A stretch of 64,000 bases of DNA, taken from assembly GCA_022647615.1 (NCBI GenBank), contig JALCKZ010000001.1, positions 1,228,178-1,292,177 of the forward strand. Direction: 5' to 3'. Both the position numbers and the translations under genes were made by a program. This stretch comes from Bacteroidales bacterium. Lineage in GTDB: Bacteria; Bacteroidota; Bacteroidia; Bacteroidales; UBA932. The notes beneath the pieces were generated by a model. That model saw nothing but the letters and a program-made list of their open reading frames with translations, had not been told where the DNA came from and did not search any database. Of this stretch, positions 40,387 through 49,232 are shown piece by piece. Each line of letters starts with the position of its first letter. The first letter of the stretch is position 1.

Positions 40387-42543
40387 ATGGCAAATTCTAT
40401 ACTCCGTTTTATTGCTTTGGCAACATGCTCATTGTTCTGCGCAGCGGAAGCCTATGCAGTAAAAGCGGTATCAAATATAGTAAAAATAAGGCAGCCGGAT
40501 GGCAGCAGGGTAGCTGTGCGTCTTTACGGAGATGAACATTTTGGCTATAAGAAAACAGCGGCCGGCTACATAGTTGCTGAGGGAAAAGACGGCTATCTCC
40601 ACTATGCAAATTACAATTCAGGAACTCTCTCTATTTTAAAGGAGAGAGTGAGTTCTGTAGCTCCCGACAGAGTATCGGGCGCTGCTTCAACTATTCCTGT
40701 GATGGTTGCCACCGCTCTTAAGAATGCTGAAATTATAAGAAACGCAGCTGCTTACAGAAACAGGGCGCTGTCAAATTCAACTGCAGTTTTAAATTACAAA
40801 ACTGTCGGGAGCAGAAAAATAATTTCAAAGGCGGGCGGAACCGTAAAGTCTTTGGTACTGCTGGTACAATTTTCAGATGTTAAATTTTCCTCCTCCAATG
40901 TTCAGCAGAATTTTTATAACATGCTGAACCAGAGCGGATATTCAGTCAACGGCGCAACCGGCTCAGCGTCTGAATATTTTAAGGATAACCTTGGAGGCAA
41001 AGAGATTTTATTTGATGTGCCTCCAGTTATAACATTAGGAAATACAGAGGCTTACTACGGTGCTGATAATGGAGGCAAAACGGATTCCAATCTGGAACAG
41101 CTCATTAAAGACGTATGTTCTTCCGCCTCTTCATCCGGAGTAGATTTTTCTCAGTATGATTCCAACGGAGATGGAAAGGCAGATAACGTTGCGGTAATTT
41201 ATGCCGGATATGACCAGGCTGAAAACGGGGTTTCAGATGCGCTATGGGCGCGTCAGGCAAGTGCTGATAATCTGAATATTACAATCAACGGAGTTAAGGT
41301 CTCCTCATATACTTGTTCTCCTGAATTAAGAGGGAGCAGCGGTGCGGTGATGGAGGGAATTGGCGTATTCTGCCATGAATATTCTCACTCTCTTGGACTC
41401 ATGGATTTATATGATACAAACGGAGATGAAGAGGGCGCCTCTTTGGGATTGTGGAAGTGGCTCTCTATCATGGACATGGGGTGTTATTTAAATAACGGCA
41501 ACACTCCTCCTTACTATTGTGCAATTGAGAGAGACATGCTTGGGGTGGGGGACGTTATAAACTTGGAATCGGGGAAGGATTATTCTTTGCTGCCTGTAAG
41601 CTCTTCAAATTCAACCGTGTATAAATTGAAATCCTCTACGGACGGAGAGTACTTTTTATTTGAGTGCAGGGGCGCTTCCGGCTGGGACAAGTATGTCGGC
41701 GGCAGCGGAATGGTTGTTTATCACGTAGATAAATCATCTGATGTTTATGGCGGCATAGCCTCCTCAAACAGGTGGATTTATAACAATGTGAACACATTTG
41801 CCTCTCATCCATGTGCTTATGTATTAACACGCTCCGCTACCGGAACTTCAGATATTTCCAACGCATTCTATCCGGGTCCGAATAATATTACGGAACTTGA
41901 TTCTGAAAGCTCGCCGCAACTTCTGGATTGGAAGGGCATGGAGATGGGTGTAACCGTTTACAACATAAAATATTCCTCCGGCAAGCTCACGTTCAGCACC
42001 GCTCCGGCCTTAACATACAGTGCTGATTTGCCAAAAGCTAAAAACGGCAAGATTGCTCAGTACCAAATAAATGCAAAGTTCTCTTGGACTCCCGACAGAA
42101 GCTACTTGCCGTCGGAAGGGCATTGGAGAATTTTCTGGGGATTGCAGGATTCAGAAGGATATCAGAATTCAGGCAAGTCTGACACGACATGCTTTATGAT
42201 TTCCAATCTTAAGCAGAATACCAAATATAAAGTGAAGGTAGACTTTGTAAATGATGCGCGCATGGGAGAGTACTACACAACAACGTTTGCAACAGACTCT
42301 ATATCTTCAAAATATCCTTATGCAAAATTTGCCTCTTCATATAAAGTTAATGACCAGCTGGAGCTGGCGCTGATGAACGTTCAGGAGCCTGTGTCATCTA
42401 TCTATTGGACTGTCAACTCTTTGCAGTTGCGGAAAGATGAGATATACACATTCAAGGAATCTGGCAATTATAAGGTCCGCGTATTTATTGGTTATCCCGA
42501 TGGTTCTTCTGATGTTATAACAAAGAAAATTAGAGTAAAGTAA
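40387..42543 (+). CDS. Secreted M6-family metalloprotease (immune inhibitor A-like)
   Basis: 718 residues from ATG 40387; the longer frame would use a TTG inside a TAAATTTG promoter box (40361-40368). Signal peptide near 1-25. N-terminal prodomain 'VKIRQPDGSRVAVRLYGDEHFGYKK', then the M6 domain with zinc motif HEYSHSLGLMDLYD near residue 330 (HExxHxxGxxD). Calcium-like Asp-rich loop 'YDSNGDGKADNVAVIYAGYD' before it. The C-terminus has fibronectin-like strands. Probably secreted; degrades host or dietary proteins. Coupled to the next small lipoprotein by a TAATG overlap. Confidence 0.87.
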   Translation: MANSILRFIALATCSLFCAAEAYAVKAVSNIVKIRQPDGSRVAVRLYGDEHFGYKKTAAGYIVAEGKDGYLHYANYNSGTLSILKERVSSVAPDRVSGAASTIPVMVATALKNAEIIRNAAAYRNRALSNSTAVLNYKTVGSRKIISKAGGTVKSLVLLVQFSDVKFSSSNVQQNFYNMLNQSGYSVNGATGSASEYFKDNLGGKEILFDVPPVITLGNTEAYYGADNGGKTDSNLEQLIKDVCSSASSSGVDFSQYDSNGDGKADNVAVIYAGYDQAENGVSDALWARQASADNLNITINGVKVSSYTCSPELRGSSGAVMEGIGVFCHEYSHSLGLMDLYDTNGDEEGASLGLWKWLSIMDMGCYLNNGNTPPYYCAIERDMLGVGDVINLESGKDYSLLPVSSSNSTVYKLKSSTDGEYFLFECRGASGWDKYVGGSGMVVYHVDKSSDVYGGIASSNRWIYNNVNTFASHPCAYVLTRSATGTSDISNAFYPGPNNITELDSESSPQLLDWKGMEMGVTVYNIKYSSGKLTFSTAPALTYSADLPKAKNGKIAQYQINAKFSWTPDRSYLPSEGHWRIFWGLQDSEGYQNSGKSDTTCFMISNLKQNTKYKVKVDFVNDARMGEYYTTTFATDSISSKYPYAKFASSYKVNDQLELALMNVQEPVSSIYWTVNSLQLRKDEIYTFKESGNYKVRVFIGYPDGSSDVITKKIRVK

Positions 42544-42980
42544 TGAAGAAGAGAAGTAACATATTCTGTCTCGCTTTTTTGGCCGCGGCATTTTTTGCAA
42601 GTATGTTTTTTTCCTCTTGCAACAAGACGCCCGATTATGACGGCCAGCTCTCTTCATTTATGGCTAACAACACAATAGGGCTCTACTCGCTGGACCGTAC
42701 TGCATTCAGGTATGATTCTACTAATTGTCAGATTGTTAGAAATGACTCCAGAAGAATGATAAGACTCCAGAAAGATGACCAGAGCGAACTTGTAAATGCA
42801 GTTTTTTCCGTTGCAGCATTTGGCTTTGAAAAGGAGATAGACATTAAGGTCTCTTACGCTTCATCCTCATATTCAAAAGAGTTCACTCTTAAAACATATC
42901 TTGTGCAGATGCAGGATGGTTTGTATTGGTTCTGGGACGGAGATAAAAAAACCGGACTTATTATTCCGGCCGATGATTAA
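42543..42980 (+). CDS. Small lipoprotein coupled to the M6 protease
   Basis: 145 residues; lipobox FFSSC (Cys26). Short predicted beta-rich body with no recognised domain (DGQLSSFMANN ... KKTGLIIPADD). Translationally coupled to the M6 protease (TAATG), so a partner, chaperone or anchoring role is plausible. Ends at a strong terminator. Confidence 0.7.
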   Translation: MKKRSNIFCLAFLAAAFFASMFFSSCNKTPDYDGQLSSFMANNTIGLYSLDRTAFRYDSTNCQIVRNDSRRMIRLQKDDQSELVNAVFSVAAFGFEKEIDIKVSYASSSYSKEFTLKTYLVQMQDGLYWFWDGDKKTGLIIPADD

Positions 42981-43022
42981 GCAAATCCTTTAAAATTGCG
43001 TAACCCCTTGTATTCAAGGCAT

Positions 43023-43052
43023 AAAAAAAACCGCTGAAGGCGGTTTTTTTTA
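43023..43052. terminator. Bidirectional intrinsic terminator
   Basis: Stem AAAAACCGC/GCGGTTTTT, loop TGAAG; A run on one side and T run on the other, between convergent genes. Confidence 0.9.
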
Positions 43053-43065
43053 GCTAAAAGAAACT

Positions 43066-43257
43066 CTATTTCTTCTTTGCTGGTGCTTTAGCAGCTGCAA
43101 CGGAAGCCTTTCTGAATTCCTTCATAAGTTTTCCAATTGTCAAAGCAGCTTTTCTTGCACGTGTTCCGGCAGCTTTGTTTCCTTTAACTAATTGAGCTTC
43201 AGCATCCTTGTTGAAAACCTCAATCTGAGCTTGAATCTTTGCTAATAGTTGTTTCAT
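43066..43257 (-). CDS. Histone H1-like small basic protein
   Basis: 63 residues, Lys/Ala-rich: 'MKQLLAKIQAQIEVFNKDAE', 'AGTRARKAALTIGKLMKEFRK', ending AKAPAKKK. Matches the short Hc1-like histone H1 proteins widespread in Bacteroidetes. Probable nucleoid protein. Single gene. Confidence 0.87.
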   Translation of the reverse strand: MKQLLAKIQAQIEVFNKDAEAQLVKGNKAAGTRARKAALTIGKLMKEFRKASVAAAKAPAKKK

Positions 43258-43311
43258 TGCTTTAGATTTTATTAGGTTAAATATTCTGATGATAAAATTA
43301 ACTATTAATCT

Positions 43312-43319
43312 TAACTTTG
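43312..43319 (+). promoter_or_regulatory. TAACTTTG promoter box of the MarC gene
   Basis: Perfect TAnnTTTG box with the start codon 26 nt downstream; the -33 element is weak. Confidence 0.5.
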
Positions 43320-43344
43320 CAAAAAATATTAAGAAAAATTTTTC

Positions 43345-43926
43345 ATGAATTTCAGCCTTAGAGAGATATTAAGCGCATTTATTGTGATGTTTGCCGTGAT
43401 TGATATTACCGGCTCAACTCCAATAATTTTGGACCTCAAGGCCCGCGGAAAAAAGATAGAAGCTCTTCCGGCGGCGCTAGGTTCTTTTGCTCTCTTTATG
43501 GGGTTCATGTTTGGAGGCCAGTGGATGTTGAACTTGTTTGGCGTTAGTATTCAGGCATTTGCGGTCGCAGGCTCTCTAATTCTTTTTGTAATGTCCCTGG
43601 AAATGATCCTTGGAATTGAGATTTTTAAATACAATGACAGTCCTTCCGGCAGTGCTACGGTTGTGCCAATTATTTTCCCACTTATAGCGGGGGCCGCCGC
43701 TCTTACCACCATGCTGTCTATCAGGTCAGAATACCATCTGGAGAACATAATTGTGGCAATAGCGCTTAACATGGTGTTATGCTACTTTGTACTAAGGCAT
43801 CTTGGCTGGATGGAGAAAATCTTTGGAAAAAGCACAATCTACGTGATGAGAAAATTCTTTGGAATTATTCTCCTTGCAATGTCTGTAAGATTGTTTGCGG
43901 TAAACGTTGTAACTTTATTCCATTAG
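43345..43926 (+). CDS. MarC-family integral membrane protein
   Basis: 193 residues, six predicted helices. Family hallmarks: 'FAVIDITGSTPIILDL' (the usual DPxGxxP replaced by DITGSTP), 'FGVSIQAFAVAGSLILFVMSLEMI' and 'VVPIIFPLIAGAAALTTML'. Function of MarC/UPF0056 proteins is not settled. Monocistronic; convergent with the S41 peptidase. Confidence 0.88.
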   Translation: MNFSLREILSAFIVMFAVIDITGSTPIILDLKARGKKIEALPAALGSFALFMGFMFGGQWMLNLFGVSIQAFAVAGSLILFVMSLEMILGIEIFKYNDSPSGSATVVPIIFPLIAGAAALTTMLSIRSEYHLENIIVAIALNMVLCYFVLRHLGWMEKIFGKSTIYVMRKFFGIILLAMSVRLFAVNVVTLFH

Positions 43927-43936
43927 TGTTTGGCAA

Positions 43937-45334
43937 TTAGTGTCTTGCAATTGCGAGACCATACCCTGCGGAGTCTTCCGGCCGGGCAATCCTCTTGCCT
44001 CCTGTCATTGACTTTGTAATTGCTGCAGCTGCTGACTTAGAAGGCTTTGAGGGGTAAGAACCTGTCGCGATATTATACAAGCAAGCCGCTATCAAATCCT
44101 CTTTAACGCCAAAGTCATGATACAAATCATCATACCTGTAGTTATCCGGCACAATGCCGTTATCAAAGTATCCGCCTCCTTCTGAATTAACACAGTAGAA
44201 ACAAATTGGAAGGAATACATACTCCAAAGAGGAGGTTCCGGCTGAATTATCAGGATATGAGTAGACGTACATTCCGTTTGGCTTTCCGTAAGTTGTATCT
44301 CCAACTTGTTTAACAGTCAAGAATGGTTTAAGTCCGTTCATTAAAGATTCGCTGGCAGATGCTGTACCTGAACCTGTAATAAAGTATATTCTGCTGAGGT
44401 CTAGAGAATTGGTGCTTCTAGAAAATTTGTACTGTGATGTGTTTTGAGTATCGTAAGAGCTGTATTTTGAGTTGTGTTTCAGCTGCAGGAAAATCTTTCC
44501 GTTTCCTGCCGCCGGAACCAAAAGTCCTGCAATATCCTTGCAAACATTCAAATCTCCGCCGCCGTTATATCTCAAATCTACAATCAAGTCTGTAATTCCG
44601 GAGCTCTTGAAATTCTTTAAAGTATTGGTTATCTGGCTCTCCATGCTGCTGTTAAAAGTTGTGTAGAGTACATATCCAACTTTTGCAGTAGAAGGAAGAG
44701 ATGGATAATCTGCCTGTGTAAAAATGGCGCTCTTTGGAACTGAAGAAGTTTGTACGCTTGCCTTTGATGTAGTAAAGGTGTGCTCTGTTCCATTTAAATC
44801 TTTGTAAGTAAATGTTAATGAGGCCTTATCCAAGGTGCTGTTAAATGTTCCCGCAGCTATCAGAGTATTAACCGCAACTCCGTCCAGCTTTGTCAGCTGC
44901 CATCCTCTTGTTACTCCTTGGGCTGCCAGCGGTGAATTATCATATACAAGCCCCATGTAAATTCCGTAGTCTCCGTAATATTCATAAGGCTGGCAAAATT
45001 TGCCGCCATATATTGAGTATGTTCCCGTCTCCATGGAGTTGTATTCCGCAGCATCCATCATCCAGCTCCACCTGTCATTGCTAACGCACAGCGCATCAAA
45101 ATATTCAAAGATATCGCTGTAACTATCTGCATTTACGGATGGTATGGAACTGCTCCAATAATAGATAGAGGACATTATGGAATAGAGATAATTTTTGGCT
45201 TTTGCCAGGTCCGTAGTTGAAGATGATGAATTATCACTTTTGGTGGAAGATTTTTCACACGATATCAATGCTCCGGACAATATGCTGATTGCCAACGCAA
45301 TAAATAAGACCTTAAAACGGAATGCTTTTTTCAT
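43937..45334 (-). CDS. S41-family (C-terminal processing-like) peptidase lipoprotein
   Basis: 465 residues; lipobox ALISC (Cys26) with a Ser-rich linker. PDZ-like segment around 110-190 ('LVYDNSPLAAQGVTRGWQLTKLDGV'). S41 core: 'ITDLIVDLRYNGGGDLNVCKDIAGLL' and the catalytic Ser region 'YFITGSGTASASESLMNGLKP'. Typical of Bacteroidetes lipoprotein S41 peptidases on the surface or in the periplasm. Single-gene unit. Confidence 0.88.
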   Translation of the reverse strand: MKKAFRFKVLFIALAISILSGALISCEKSSTKSDNSSSSTTDLAKAKNYLYSIMSSIYYWSSSIPSVNADSYSDIFEYFDALCVSNDRWSWMMDAAEYNSMETGTYSIYGGKFCQPYEYYGDYGIYMGLVYDNSPLAAQGVTRGWQLTKLDGVAVNTLIAAGTFNSTLDKASLTFTYKDLNGTEHTFTTSKASVQTSSVPKSAIFTQADYPSLPSTAKVGYVLYTTFNSSMESQITNTLKNFKSSGITDLIVDLRYNGGGDLNVCKDIAGLLVPAAGNGKIFLQLKHNSKYSSYDTQNTSQYKFSRSTNSLDLSRIYFITGSGTASASESLMNGLKPFLTVKQVGDTTYGKPNGMYVYSYPDNSAGTSSLEYVFLPICFYCVNSEGGGYFDNGIVPDNYRYDDLYHDFGVKEDLIAACLYNIATGSYPSKPSKSAAAAITKSMTGGKRIARPEDSAGYGLAIARH

Positions 45335-45452
45335 CTCTTAATGTTCTTTTATAAAATTACCCTGTCGGGAAACAAATTTACTAAAAATCGTAACTTTGCA
45401 TAAAAGATGCCCAAATCATTTTTACGGGTCGGAATTTAACTTAAACTTAACT

Positions 45453-46889
45453 ATGCACTCTTTTGCTGATATCGTAAGTGCGGTCAGTTCTTTTATCTGG
45501 GGATGGCCGATGATTATCTTGTTGCTTGGTACTCATTTGTTTCTGACAATCAGGCTGAGATTTCCGCAATCTAAAATTTTTAAAGCCATAGGCCTTTCAT
45601 TCAAAAAGGATAAAGGTTCTTCCGGTGATGTTAGCCAATTTGGAGCTTTGGCAACTTCTCTTGCTGCTACAATAGGTACAGGTAATATTATAGGTGTCGC
45701 GACAGCTGTTTCCCTTGGAGGACCGGGTGCTGTGCTATGGTGCTGGTTGACAGGTATTTTTGGCATTGCTACAAAATACGGAGAGGGTCTGCTCTCAATT
45801 AAATACAGGGTGAAAACAGCAGAGGGAACAATGTTGGGAGGACCAATGTATGCGTTGGAAAGGGGGCTCCACGCAAAATGGCTTGCGATAATATTTTGCG
45901 TATTCACCGCCTTGGCTGCGTTTGGAATAGGGGATACTGTTCAGGCAAATGCAATATCAACTTTGTTGGATGAACCAGGTTTGTTTGGCCCCGCTTTTAT
46001 GGGAATTCCCAAATGGGTTAGCGGACTTGTTATGGTAACACTTGTAACGCTTGTGATATTCTTTGGTATTAAGGGAATTGCAAGAGTATGCGAGGTGCTT
46101 GTTCCTTTTATGGCAATCTTCTATATATTTGGCTGTGTGGCAATTCTAGCTATGAACTGGGGAGTGCTTGGTCAGACAATCACTCTAATATGTCACTCCG
46201 CTTTCTCCGCAAAGGCCGGTCTTGGAGGTCTTGCCGGAACAACCGTAATGACGGCATGCAGGTATGGAATTGCAAGAGGTTTGTTTTCTAATGAATCAGG
46301 CATGGGTTCCGCGCCAATTGCCGCGGCTGCTGCAAAAACCAGGAATCCTGTCCGTCAGGCGCTTGTATCATCAACGGGAACTTTTTGGGATACGGTTGTT
46401 GTTTGTGCGCTGACAGGTCTTGTTCTTGTTTCCAGCATTATAAATAACCCAAGCATCAGTTATACTGACGGTGCAAAATTGACTCAGCTTGCATTTGGAC
46501 AAATTCCTAAAGTTGGTTCTATTTTCTTGACTATAAGCCTTGTAACATTTACATTCTCAACTATTTTGGGATGGTCATATTACGCGGAGAAAGCTATTGA
46601 ATATCTTGCGGGGCACAGGTTTATAATCTATTATAGAGTTATATGGGTAGCTCTTGTTTATGTTGGCGCCGTGCTTGATCTTTCACTCGTATGGAATATT
46701 GCAGATATTATGAATGCAATGATGGCAGTTCCAAACATAATTGCCTTGCTTCTGCTATCCGGAGTGATAGTTGCAGAGACACGCAAATACCTGTGGAGCG
46801 GCAATTTGGATAAGGCATCAGATGAGGATATTCCAACCATAACTGATCGCCGGAGCCGGCATGCCGATCCTACGCAGTATCGTAAATAG
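45453..46889 (+). CDS. Alanine/glycine:cation symporter (AGCS) family protein
   Basis: 478 residues from ATG 45453; the longer frame begins at a TTG that overlaps a TAACTTTG promoter box (45391-45398). About 10-11 membrane helices. AGCS signatures: 'GALATSLAATIGTGNIIGVA', 'ATKYGEGLLSIKYR', 'GTTVMTACRYGIARGLFSNESGMGSAPIAAA'. Imports alanine, glycine or D-alanine with sodium. Not obviously linked to its neighbours. Confidence 0.92.
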   Translation: MHSFADIVSAVSSFIWGWPMIILLLGTHLFLTIRLRFPQSKIFKAIGLSFKKDKGSSGDVSQFGALATSLAATIGTGNIIGVATAVSLGGPGAVLWCWLTGIFGIATKYGEGLLSIKYRVKTAEGTMLGGPMYALERGLHAKWLAIIFCVFTALAAFGIGDTVQANAISTLLDEPGLFGPAFMGIPKWVSGLVMVTLVTLVIFFGIKGIARVCEVLVPFMAIFYIFGCVAILAMNWGVLGQTITLICHSAFSAKAGLGGLAGTTVMTACRYGIARGLFSNESGMGSAPIAAAAAKTRNPVRQALVSSTGTFWDTVVVCALTGLVLVSSIINNPSISYTDGAKLTQLAFGQIPKVGSIFLTISLVTFTFSTILGWSYYAEKAIEYLAGHRFIIYYRVIWVALVYVGAVLDLSLVWNIADIMNAMMAVPNIIALLLLSGVIVAETRKYLWSGNLDKASDEDIPTITDRRSRHADPTQYRK

Positions 46890-46918
46890 AATAATTAAAC
46901 ACTTAAATATTAAAATCT

Positions 46919-47800
46919 ATGAAAAGAATTATTTTTTTGTTGATGTCGCTTCTCATGGTCTTGCCTAATGTTCAGGCGCAAAAAGATCTGAGCTTAAAAA
47001 GGAAGGTTGCCATCGGGCGCTTTTCAAATGAAACGCAGTATGCAAAAAGTGTGTTCTATGACAAGAACAATGACCCAATGGGCAAGCAGGCATCGGACAT
47101 CCTTGCTACTAAACTTGCTGAAACTAATAAGTTTATGCTAATTGAGAGACAAGATTTTGACAAAATTGCCGACGAATTAAAAAATGGCGGCGGGTCTTCT
47201 CAAAAGATAGGTGCAGATTATTTAATCTTTGGCTCAATTACACAATTCGGCAGAAAAACACTTGGTACCCAAAAACTATTTTCCAACCAAAAGGAGCAAA
47301 TTGTAGAAGCTTCAGTATCAATGAGGTTGGTAGATGTTTCTACAGGCGTAGTAATATTTAGCGGTGAAGCGCAGGGGGATGCGAATGCCGTTAATAAAAC
47401 CATTATGGGTCTTGGAAAAGAGGCCGATTATGATGCAACTTTGGCTGATAAGGCAATTTCTGCTGCTATTACTAAACTGGTAGAAAATATTGTTAACAAG
47501 TGTATGGACAATCCATGGAAGGCATACTTGCTTTCTTATGAAGACGGAAATTATATTATTTCCGGAGGTGCGTCCCAGGGTATTAAAAGCGGTTTGTCTT
47601 TTAATGTTATCAAAAAGGGCAAGTCTATTAAGAATCCTCAGACGGGCATGATGATAGAATTGCCGGGCAAAGAAGCGGCTACAATTAAAATTGTTCAGAC
47701 ATTGGGGAATACTCCTGAATCTGAAGTTTCAATAGCCTCATTATCAAGCGGAACAATAGATAATAATGATTTGGCCTCATATTATATAACTGATAAATAA
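46919..47800 (+). CDS. CsgG/HfaB-family exported protein
   Basis: 293 residues, signal peptide with cleavage near VQAQK and no lipidated Cys (unlike CsgG). CsgG-like core: 'KVAIGRFSNETQY', 'ASDILATKLAETNKFMLIERQDFDKI', 'GADYLIFGSITQFG', 'VSMRLVDVSTGVVIFSGEA'. CsgG forms a secretion pore in curli; here it heads a four-gene run with PEGA-like, DUF4810 and DUF799 lipoproteins. Homologous CsgG-DUF4810-DUF799 sets exist in other Gram-negatives with no settled function. Confidence 0.88.
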   Translation: MKRIIFLLMSLLMVLPNVQAQKDLSLKRKVAIGRFSNETQYAKSVFYDKNNDPMGKQASDILATKLAETNKFMLIERQDFDKIADELKNGGGSSQKIGADYLIFGSITQFGRKTLGTQKLFSNQKEQIVEASVSMRLVDVSTGVVIFSGEAQGDANAVNKTIMGLGKEADYDATLADKAISAAITKLVENIVNKCMDNPWKAYLLSYEDGNYIISGGASQGIKSGLSFNVIKKGKSIKNPQTGMMIELPGKEAATIKIVQTLGNTPESEVSIASLSSGTIDNNDLASYYITDK

Positions 47801-47807
47801 CAATGCT

Positions 47808-48134
47808 ATGAAAAAAATAATTTTATTACTATTTGCGGTCATTATTGCATCATGTGGCCCTCACATGTACAGCACTAATTCTTCCGGAAAAGAGAATGAA
47901 TCTTTCATAATCGTTTTGACTCAAGGGCCTAATTATAATGGTGTTACCTTGAACGTTGATGGCAAGGATTATATTATGGGTAAAGTGTATAAAACAAAGG
48001 CTGAACGCAAGGCGCATTCTGTTGTAGTAGCCCCTGGCAATCATAAAATTAAGGTAACTTACAAAGGTGAGACCCTTGTAGAACAAAATGTTATAATAGG
48101 GTTGCGTGAGACTAAAAAAATAATTTTGAGATGA
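47808..48134 (+). CDS. Small PEGA-like lipoprotein
   Basis: 108 residues; lipobox IIASC (Cys16). C-terminal half is a short beta-sandwich of PEGA type ('VTLNVDGKDYIMGK', 'HSVVVAPGNHKIKVTYKGETL'). 7 bp after csgG-like and overlapping the next start by 4 bp (ATGA), so coupled. Confidence 0.75.
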   Translation: MKKIILLLFAVIIASCGPHMYSTNSSGKENESFIIVLTQGPNYNGVTLNVDGKDYIMGKVYKTKAERKAHSVVVAPGNHKIKVTYKGETLVEQNVIIGLRETKKIILR

Positions 48135-48475
48135 AGAAAATCATTATAGTTGCAATATGTTCTATTGCTCTATTTTCATGTGGTACTTCAGCAAAATCTC
48201 TTTATACATGGAGCGGTTATAATGATGCCGTGTATGCCTATTCAAAAAAACATGATGACGCAAGCCTTAAAGAATTGATGTCGGTATGCGAAAATCTGAT
48301 TAACAATCCGCTTGGGGCCAGAGGTGTTCCCGCGCCGGGGCTGTGTTCTGACTACGGATACTTGCTAATCCAAAGCGGTCAAGTTGACAAGGGCAAGTAT
48401 TATCTTAAAAAAGAGATGGAATTATATCCGGAATCTAAACCATTTATTGATGGGTTTTTAAAGCGATTCGAATGA
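48131..48475 (+). CDS. DUF4810 lipoprotein
   Basis: 114 residues; lipobox LFSCG (Cys17). 'KSLYTWSGYNDAVYAYSK' and 'GVPAPGLCSDYGYLLIQSGQVDKGKYYLKKEMELYPES' match DUF4810, a short TPR-like helical lipoprotein. Overlaps the following gene by ATGA. Confidence 0.83.
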   Translation: MKKIIIVAICSIALFSCGTSAKSLYTWSGYNDAVYAYSKKHDDASLKELMSVCENLINNPLGARGVPAPGLCSDYGYLLIQSGQVDKGKYYLKKEMELYPESKPFIDGFLKRFE

Positions 48476-49131
48476 TGAAAAAAATATTATACATCTTATT
48501 TGCAAGTGGAATCCTGTTTGCCGGGTGTACTCAATTGCCCTCTAAAGCTGTCACTTACAAAGGCATTTATGATGAGAGGCCGTTGTCAATTTTAATTATG
48601 CCTCCAATTAATAAGACAAATGAAGTGGAGGCAAAAGAATTATTCTACAGCTCCATTACAATGCCGTTATCTGAAAAGGGATATTATGTTATGTCGCCTC
48701 TTTTATCACTTGAATTTCTTAAAGAGCAAAGTGCTTATGATTCAGAAGAATTTGTGAATTCTTCTATGAAAAAGATTGGTGAAGTATTTGGTGTGGACGC
48801 GGTATTATTTACGACAATTAAAAAATGGCAAAAAAGTACTGTGGGCATGTCAATTTCCGTAACTATCAACTATGTTATTAAATCTGCCAAGACTGATGAA
48901 ATCATTTTTGAACGGACGGGAAATATTACTTATTCGCCAAGCAACGGAAGCGGATTGGCTGGCCTTGTTGCAGATATTGTCTCTACTGCCTTAACCAAGA
49001 AAATTGATATTGGCAGAATTTGCAATGTATATACGTTATCCGATATGCCGGCCGGAAAGTATAATTCATTGTTTGGACGTGATGGCAGTTTAGAATCCGG
49101 CAAGAAAGATTTCTCCGTTACTGTAAATTAA
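48472..49131 (+). CDS. DUF799 (GNA1162-like) lipoprotein
   Basis: 219 residues; lipobox LFAGC (Cys19 from the first ATG; a second ATG follows immediately). 'LSILIMPPINKTNEVEAKELFYSSITMPLSEKGYYV' and 'VDAVLFTTIKKWQKS' match DUF799. In Neisseria the homologue is an outer-membrane lipoprotein. Last gene of the CsgG operon; followed by a terminator. Confidence 0.85.
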   Translation: MMKKILYILFASGILFAGCTQLPSKAVTYKGIYDERPLSILIMPPINKTNEVEAKELFYSSITMPLSEKGYYVMSPLLSLEFLKEQSAYDSEEFVNSSMKKIGEVFGVDAVLFTTIKKWQKSTVGMSISVTINYVIKSAKTDEIIFERTGNITYSPSNGSGLAGLVADIVSTALTKKIDIGRICNVYTLSDMPAGKYNSLFGRDGSLESGKKDFSVTVN

Positions 49132-49146
49132 AGGTATCGGTCATAG

Positions 49147-49178
49147 AAAAAAGAGCGTCTTTTCAGGCGCTCTTTTTT
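49147..49178 (+). terminator. Intrinsic terminator of the CsgG operon
   Basis: AGAGCG/CGCTCT stem with an A run before and a T6 tail after. Confidence 0.85.
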
Positions 49179-49232
49179 GTTTCCTGTACTCTTAGTTTTT
49201 CTACTTTTTCACAGATTTTACAGAATTATTCA

